Source: Rubrobacteraceae bacterium
GTDB taxonomy: Bacteria > Actinomycetota > Rubrobacteria > Rubrobacterales > Rubrobacteraceae
Assembly: GCA_030447045.1 (NCBI GenBank)
Contig: JAUJMB010000016.1
Location: forward strand, 1-17,215
Direction of reading: 5' to 3'
Length of the DNA stretch: 17,215 bases
The notes beneath the pieces are model-generated. The model saw only the letters and a list, made by a program, of their open reading frames with translations. It ran no database searches and was not told where the DNA came from. The position numbers and the translations under genes were made by a program. Shown piece by piece: positions 14,048 through 17,215 of the stretch. Within the stretch, counting starts at the first letter, position 1. Every line of letters starts with the position of its first letter.

Positions 14048-14129
14048 CCTGTTCCTTTCGCAAACCTGCCTGCTGATCCCCCTGGATGGTAGGAATATAC
14101 CAGCATCGACGGCGCGGGGCGCCGCCCGG

Positions 14130-15965
14130 TCAGGCGCCCGCGCGTTCAACGTCCCCGGAGAGGACCGCGAGCGAGACCCGCAGCGAGACCCGCGTCCCGG
14201 AGCCAACGGCTCCCTCCACCTCTATCTCCCCGCCGAGCGAGGCGGCCCGCTCCCGCATCCCCGTGATCCCCATCCCGGCGGCGGTGCCGGGGTCGAGACC
14301 CCGGCCGTCGTCCTCGACCTCGACCCGCGCCCCGCCCTCCTCCGCCGTGAGCCGCACCCAGGCGTGGCGCGCGCCGGAGTGCCGCCTGACGTTGACGAGG
14401 GCCTCCTGCACCACGCGGGCGACCTCTATCGCCCGCGGTCCGCGCAGGTCGGTCGGGAAACCGTCTTCGATCGAGAGCTCGAAGGCGCACCCGGGCGAGA
14501 GCTGGCGGTTCAGCTCCACGATGGACTCGAGCGAGCGGGCGAGGGTCTGCCCCTCGGCCCCCCCCAGGCGCAGGTCGTAGATGGCGTCCCTGATGCCGGC
14601 CACCGAGCGCCTCAGGGCCTGCACCTGGCGCGCCGTCTCGGCCTCGCGGGCGTCGCTTTCGGGCATCCTGGAGACCACCTGAAGGGACTGAAGGGCGTAG
14701 GAGAGGTCCTGCAGGACGACGTCGTGGAGCTCGCGGGCGATGCGGCGGCGCTCGGCCTCCCGGATCTCGCCCAGGGCCTCCTCGGCCCGCTTCTGCTCGG
14801 TGATGTCCTTGACGAAGCCCTCGAAGGCCACCACGGCCCCCGACGCGTCGCGGACGGCGCGGGCGTCGAGGGAGGTCCAGGCCGTCTTCCCGTCCCCGCG
14901 TCGGACCCGCATCTCGAAGTCCTGCACGAGCCCGTCGCGCCTGGCCAGGTTGATAAAGTCCTCCCGGCGGCCGGGGTCGGCGTAGATCTGGTCGGCTATG
15001 TTGGAGACCTTCTCCAGCAGATCCTCCGGGGAGTCGTAGCCGTACATGCGCGCCAGCGCCGGGTTAGCCGTCAGGAACTCGCCGTCCGCGGTGGTCTGGA
15101 AGATGCCCTCGACGGCGTTCTCGAAGATCGAGCGGTAGTTCGCCTCGGCGCGGCGGCGCTCCTCCTCGGCGTTTACCCGCTCCGTGATGTCCTCGTGGAT
15201 GAGCACGACTTCCTGGATGCTCCCGTCCGCGACCTTGACGGGGTAGATAAAGGCCCGCACCCAGCGGTGGGTGACCTCGCTCGCGCCCGGTATGGAGACC
15301 CCGGGCTCGTACTGGATCGGCGGGATCGCGGTCGGCTCCCCGGCGAACCCGCTCTCGATGTAGGGCATCAGGCCCTTCTCTTTGAGCTGGGGGTCCCGCA
15401 GCACGTTGTACCCTGGGATCTTGTCGAGCGTGACGCCCCAAAGCTCCTCCCACGCGCGGTTGACCCGCAGCGTCCGGCCGTCGGGGGAGAAGATCTGGAT
15501 GCTCAAGGGCGACTGCTCGATCATCAACCGGAAGCGCGTCTCCGAATCGCGCAGGGCCGCCTCCGCCTCGCGGCGGCTCCTGCGGACCTCGGCCTCCCTG
15601 AGCTCCCGCTCTATGGCCGAGTTCAGGCGGGCGAGGTTGTCCTTCATGATGTAGTCGTGGGCGCCGGCCTTCATCGCCGAGACGGCGGCGTCCTCGCCGA
15701 TCCTCCCGCTCACGATGATGAACGGCAGGTCCATGAAGCCCTTGGCCCGCAGCAGGTCGAGCGCCGCGAGGGAGTTGAAGGTTGGCATGTTGTGGTCGGA
15801 GATGACGAGGTCCCACGCCTGGTCCTCGAGGGCGGCCTCCATCCCCGCGGCAGTGTCGACCCGCCTGAAGGACGGCTCGTAGCCGCCGCGTCTGAGCTGC
15901 CTGAGGAGCAGCAGGGCGTCGTCCTCCGAGTCCTCCACGAGCAGCACCCGGAGCGGGGCGCCCAT
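14130..15965 (-). CDS. Hybrid histidine kinase: receiver-PAS-PAS-HisKA_3-HATPase
   Basis: The 611-residue cytoplasmic protein has no membrane segment or signal peptide. Its order is unusual: a complete receiver domain first (about 5-120, E11/D12, D57 in ISDHNMP, S86, K108), a helical linker, PAS 1 (about 141-262), PAS 2 (about 275-395), the HisKA_3 helix with phospho-histidine H414 in RELHDVVLQDLS, and a HATPase with N525, EDDGRGLDPG (551-560) and GMGITGMRERA (564-574). This is the NarX/DesK (HPK7) class that pairs with NarL-type regulators such as the next gene. The receiver could take phosphate from another kinase, and the divergent single-domain regulator is a candidate partner. ATG 15965 (GTG 15974 is an alternative) is chosen because the promoter start site is predicted near 16029, excluding longer frames. 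A 17-codon ORF stops 1 base before it. Confidence 0.92.
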   Translation of the reverse strand: MGAPLRVLLVEDSEDDALLLLRQLRRGGYEPSFRRVDTAAGMEAALEDQAWDLVISDHNMPTFNSLAALDLLRAKGFMDLPFIIVSGRIGEDAAVSAMKAGAHDYIMKDNLARLNSAIERELREAEVRRSRREAEAALRDSETRFRLMIEQSPLSIQIFSPDGRTLRVNRAWEELWGVTLDKIPGYNVLRDPQLKEKGLMPYIESGFAGEPTAIPPIQYEPGVSIPGASEVTHRWVRAFIYPVKVADGSIQEVVLIHEDITERVNAEEERRRAEANYRSIFENAVEGIFQTTADGEFLTANPALARMYGYDSPEDLLEKVSNIADQIYADPGRREDFINLARRDGLVQDFEMRVRRGDGKTAWTSLDARAVRDASGAVVAFEGFVKDITEQKRAEEALGEIREAERRRIARELHDVVLQDLSYALQSLQVVSRMPESDAREAETARQVQALRRSVAGIRDAIYDLRLGGAEGQTLARSLESIVELNRQLSPGCAFELSIEDGFPTDLRGPRAIEVARVVQEALVNVRRHSGARHAWVRLTAEEGGARVEVEDDGRGLDPGTAAGMGITGMRERAASLGGEIEVEGAVGSGTRVSLRVSLAVLSGDVERAGA

Positions 15966-15966
15966 T

Positions 15967-16020
15967 TCAGGCACCCGCCCCGGGGAGCGGCCTGGGCGAG
16001 ATGAGCAGCGTCGTTTCCAT
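15967..16020 (-). CDS. Putative 17-residue upstream peptide abutting the kinase
   Basis: ATG 16020 to TGA 15967 encodes METTLLISPRPLPGAGA. It lies between the predicted start site (about 16029) and the kinase ATG, ending one base before it. It has no Shine-Dalgarno of its own and would be read from a very short leader. The kinase also lacks a good Shine-Dalgarno, so ribosomes finishing this ORF could reinitiate on the kinase. Translation is inference. Confidence 0.35.
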   Translation of the reverse strand: METTLLISPRPLPGAGA

Positions 16021-16035
16021 CGAAAACGTCTGCCC

Positions 16036-16064
16036 ATTCTATTGACGGCGCCGATTCGGATCAA
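16036..16064 (-). promoter_or_regulatory. Promoter of the histidine kinase
   Basis: On the minus strand TTGATC (16064-16059), a 17-base spacer and TAGAAT (16041-16036) make a good housekeeping-type promoter. The predicted start site is near 16029, downstream of the longer kinase start candidates. Confidence 0.65.
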
Positions 16065-16346
16065 ATCGTGGGCTAGAAAAAGATCACCCATTTGGGGGAT
16101 GCGGGACCGCCCCCGCGCGTACGATACTCCCCATCAAGCGGTCGGATGCCCTTATCCCCCTCCTAGGGACCGACCCTATATTAAAGCCGGGCCGACGCCC
16201 GTTTCCCCCCTCCTCTGTCGGCCCGCTTCCTCTCTACCAGGCCGGGGCGATCCGGGCGGCCAATATCATCCTTTTGCGGGATGCGGTGCGAGATCCGGGG
16301 GAATATATTGTGCCGGCCGGACAGGACACGGAGAGATCGAGGAGAG
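16065..16346. other. Divergent regulatory region of the signalling locus
   Basis: No gene is supported. Two TATATT -10-like words point toward the Rcp1-like regulator (16177-16182 and 16304-16309), neither with a good -35 at normal distance. CGGTCGG (16140-16146) and CCGACC (16170-16175) form a small inverted repeat just upstream of the first. GGGATGCGG occurs twice (near 16096 and 16278) in similar T-rich context and could be a shared regulator site. The leader of the plus-strand transcript would be unusually long if the first TATATT is used. Confidence 0.4.
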
Positions 16347-16379
16347 ATGGCGCATCGCGGCCGGGGCGAAGTGGGTTGA
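16347..16379 (+). CDS. Putative 10-residue upstream peptide overlapping the response regulator
   Basis: ATG 16347 to TGA 16379 encodes MAHRGRGEVG. GGAGAG at 16330-16335 and GAGGAG at 16339-16344 precede it. Its stop overlaps the TTG start of the regulator in TTGA (16376-16379), the same overlap that joins dapA and dapB. Since the TTG has only weak purines of its own, coupling through this mini-ORF is likely; translation is inference. Confidence 0.35.
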   Translation: MAHRGRGEVG

Positions 16380-16819
16380 AAGAGCGGGCGATCCTGCTCG
16401 TCGAGGACAACCCCGACGACGAGTTCCTGATGCTGCGGGCGCTGGCGAAGAACGGCATGGCCGACGAGGTGGTCGTGGCCCGCGACGGGGTCGAGGCTCT
16501 GGACTTCCTGTTCTCGCCGGGACGCGCCGGGCAACCCGAAGACGCGATGCCGCGCCTGATCCTGCTCGACCTCAAGCTGCCGCGCCTCAACGGCTTCGAG
16601 GTGCTCGAGCGCGTGCGCGCCGACGAGCGCACGCGCCTGTTACCCGTGGTGATCCTGACCTCCTCCAGGGAGCGCCGGGACGTGCTCGAAGGCTACAGCC
16701 TGGGCGCCAACTCCTACGTCCGCAAACCCGTCGACTTCGAGCAGTTCCTCGAGGTCGTCGGGCAACTGAAGCGCTACTGGCTGGGCCTGAACGAGTACCC
16801 GCTCGGGTACGCTCAATAG
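16376..16819 (+). CDS. Rcp1-like single-domain response regulator
   Basis: The 147-residue stand-alone receiver has no output domain. It has E10/D11 in LLVEDNPDDE, phospho-acceptor D65 in LLDLKLPRLNG, T95/S96 in ILTSS and K117 in YVRKPVDF, so it should be phosphorylatable. The extended form (VEDNPDDEFL at the start, QLKRYWLGLNEYP at the end) is that of the Rcp1 group, known as partners of phytochrome-type and other hybrid kinases. TTG 16376 is chosen because the family begins just before ILLVED. An in-frame ATG at 16274 would add 34 residues of no known type. It is divergent from the hybrid kinase and is the likely third component. A small GCGAGC hairpin (16833-16847) follows. Confidence 0.9.
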   Translation: MKERAILLVEDNPDDEFLMLRALAKNGMADEVVVARDGVEALDFLFSPGRAGQPEDAMPRLILLDLKLPRLNGFEVLERVRADERTRLLPVVILTSSRERRDVLEGYSLGANSYVRKPVDFEQFLEVVGQLKRYWLGLNEYPLGYAQ

Positions 16820-17041
16820 TACCGGAACGACGGCGAGCGTCGCTCGCTCGCATCTACCTAGAATGGGTACGTAACCCTATCCGCTCCTGGATCGGTAGAG
16901 TTGTCCCGTGCCTGGACAATTTGTCATAGATCACACTGTACTTTTTGTCATAGACGGTTTAAGATAGTGTCCTCGTCAGCGGGTATGAGAAGGTGAATTT
17001 CAGTTTGGGGCGTTCCCCTCTCGCGCTGGGGGCCTAGATAA
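16820..17041. other. Lower-GC stretch before the subtilase remnant
   Basis: No intact gene. It contains the TTGTCC/GGACAA inverted repeat (16901-16919), the TTTGTCATAGA repeats and a short GTG-started frame at 16993 (MNFSLGRSPLALGA, then stop) that looks like the beginning of a signal peptide. Base composition is clearly less GC-rich than to the left, which suggests different ancestry. Confidence 0.5.
16920..16954. repeat. TTTGTCATAGA direct repeats
   Basis: TTTGTCATAGA occurs at 16920-16930 and 16944-16954, a 24-base period. An inverted TTGTCC-N7-GGACAA (16901-16919) lies directly before the first copy. Such spaced TTGTC words may be binding sites of a transposase or regulator; which cannot be told here. 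Confidence 0.55.
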
Positions 17042-17215
17042 ATGGCCGCCTGGCATATACTCCAGGCTGATCCGGGCGTTACTGTAGGTAGCTACACGTC
17101 AGATGCGGTCGAAGCTCTCAACTACGCGGTTGACAAAGGCGTCAAGATAAGCAACAACTCATACGGAATCCGGTTGTAGACTATGCGTATGCCAAAGAGA
17201 ATAGAGTTGTCGCCT
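17042..17215 (+). pseudogene. Subtilisin-family (S8) protease remnant, frameshifted, runs off the window
   Basis: From ATG 17042 the frame reads ...TSDAVEALNYAVDKGVKISN then NSYGIRL and stops at 17177-17179. The DAVEALNYAVDKGVKISNNS block is the helix-strand element that precedes the oxyanion region in subtilases of the 'NYAV..GVKI.NNSWG' type. In the -1 frame the homology continues, NPVVDYAYAKENRVVA, to the window end, matching the next helix and the VVAAAGN strand. The residues usually between the two blocks are mostly missing, so a frameshift and a short deletion coincide near 17165. The catalytic Asp and His regions, normally upstream, are absent, and a stop codon lies just before 17042. 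Hence it is a decayed fragment. It is lower in GC than the neighbouring genes, as expected for acquired DNA. Confidence 0.65.

Noticed and set aside
14048..14206. N-terminal extension of the NarL-type regulator to 14206
   Set aside because: It would overlap the kinase end, and AAGGA 5 bases before ATG 14047 gives a better start directly at the receiver domain.
13464..16004. 846-residue plus-strand frame opposite the kinase and NarL-type genes
   Set aside because: It is the antisense shadow of well-supported signalling genes; third-position bias makes such frames open by chance.
15966..16091. N-terminal extension of the kinase to ATG 16091 or 16037
   Set aside because: The predicted transcription start near 16029 lies downstream of both, and the extra residues precede the receiver without any domain.
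1..17215. CRISPR array, tRNA or rRNA genes
   Set aside because: No regularly spaced repeats with unique spacers, no cloverleaf with a conserved TTCGANNC arm and no rRNA-like sequence were found on reading both strands.

Overview
The window is high-GC DNA with strong G/C third-position bias, frequent GTG and TTG starts and several transcripts that appear leaderless. Together with the gene content (DUF4349 lipoprotein, LOG-type protein next to lysine genes, LuxR-type two-component genes) this points to a deep-branching actinobacterium. Rubrobacter or a close relative is my best guess, from general resemblance and not from a search.

Layout. 1-803: a non-coding stretch, then a small DUF6788-type gene sitting between two inverted-repeat pairs built on the same TCTTATGT/ACATAAGA word, which looks like a small mobile or recombinase-recognised cassette. 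804-2752: a membrane CPBP-type protease homologue (+) converging on a DUF1360 membrane protein (-). 3061-3960: a short-chain dehydrogenase of the general-stress type. 4199-7084: a tight lysine/diaminopimelate operon lysC-dapA-dapB, with overlapping genes. 7115-8485 (-): a LOG/TIGR00730 nucleotide hydrolase and a secreted RTX-repeat protein separated by a strong hairpin. 8697-11487 (+): a DUF4349 lipoprotein that carries an apparent one-base frameshift, and an S9 serine peptidase. 11506-12342: a large palindrome, a 55-residue HTH-like protein, a 43-residue lysine-rich basic protein and a short LysM protein, all three genes on the minus strand. 12442-13218 (+): dapF, divergent from the LysM gene. 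13394-15965 (-): a histidine kinase (receiver-PAS-PAS-HisKA_3-HATPase) followed by its NarL-type response regulator. 16376-16819 (+): a divergent Rcp1-like single-domain response regulator. The final 400 bases drop in GC and hold TTTGTCATAGA direct repeats and the decayed remains of a subtilisin-family protease.

How the genes work together. LysC, DapA, DapB and DapF cover the entry step, the two DAP-committing steps and the epimerisation to meso-DAP for peptidoglycan and lysine. The kinase, NarL-type regulator and single-domain regulator form one signalling locus. Two separate intergenic regions, before lysC and after dapF, carry inverted copies of the same repeat.

The points I rate most worth checking are the DUF6788 cassette, the lysine-rich microprotein, the minimal upstream ORFs that abut both divergent signalling genes, the shared intergenic repeat, the DUF4349 frameshift and the subtilase remnant at the right end.
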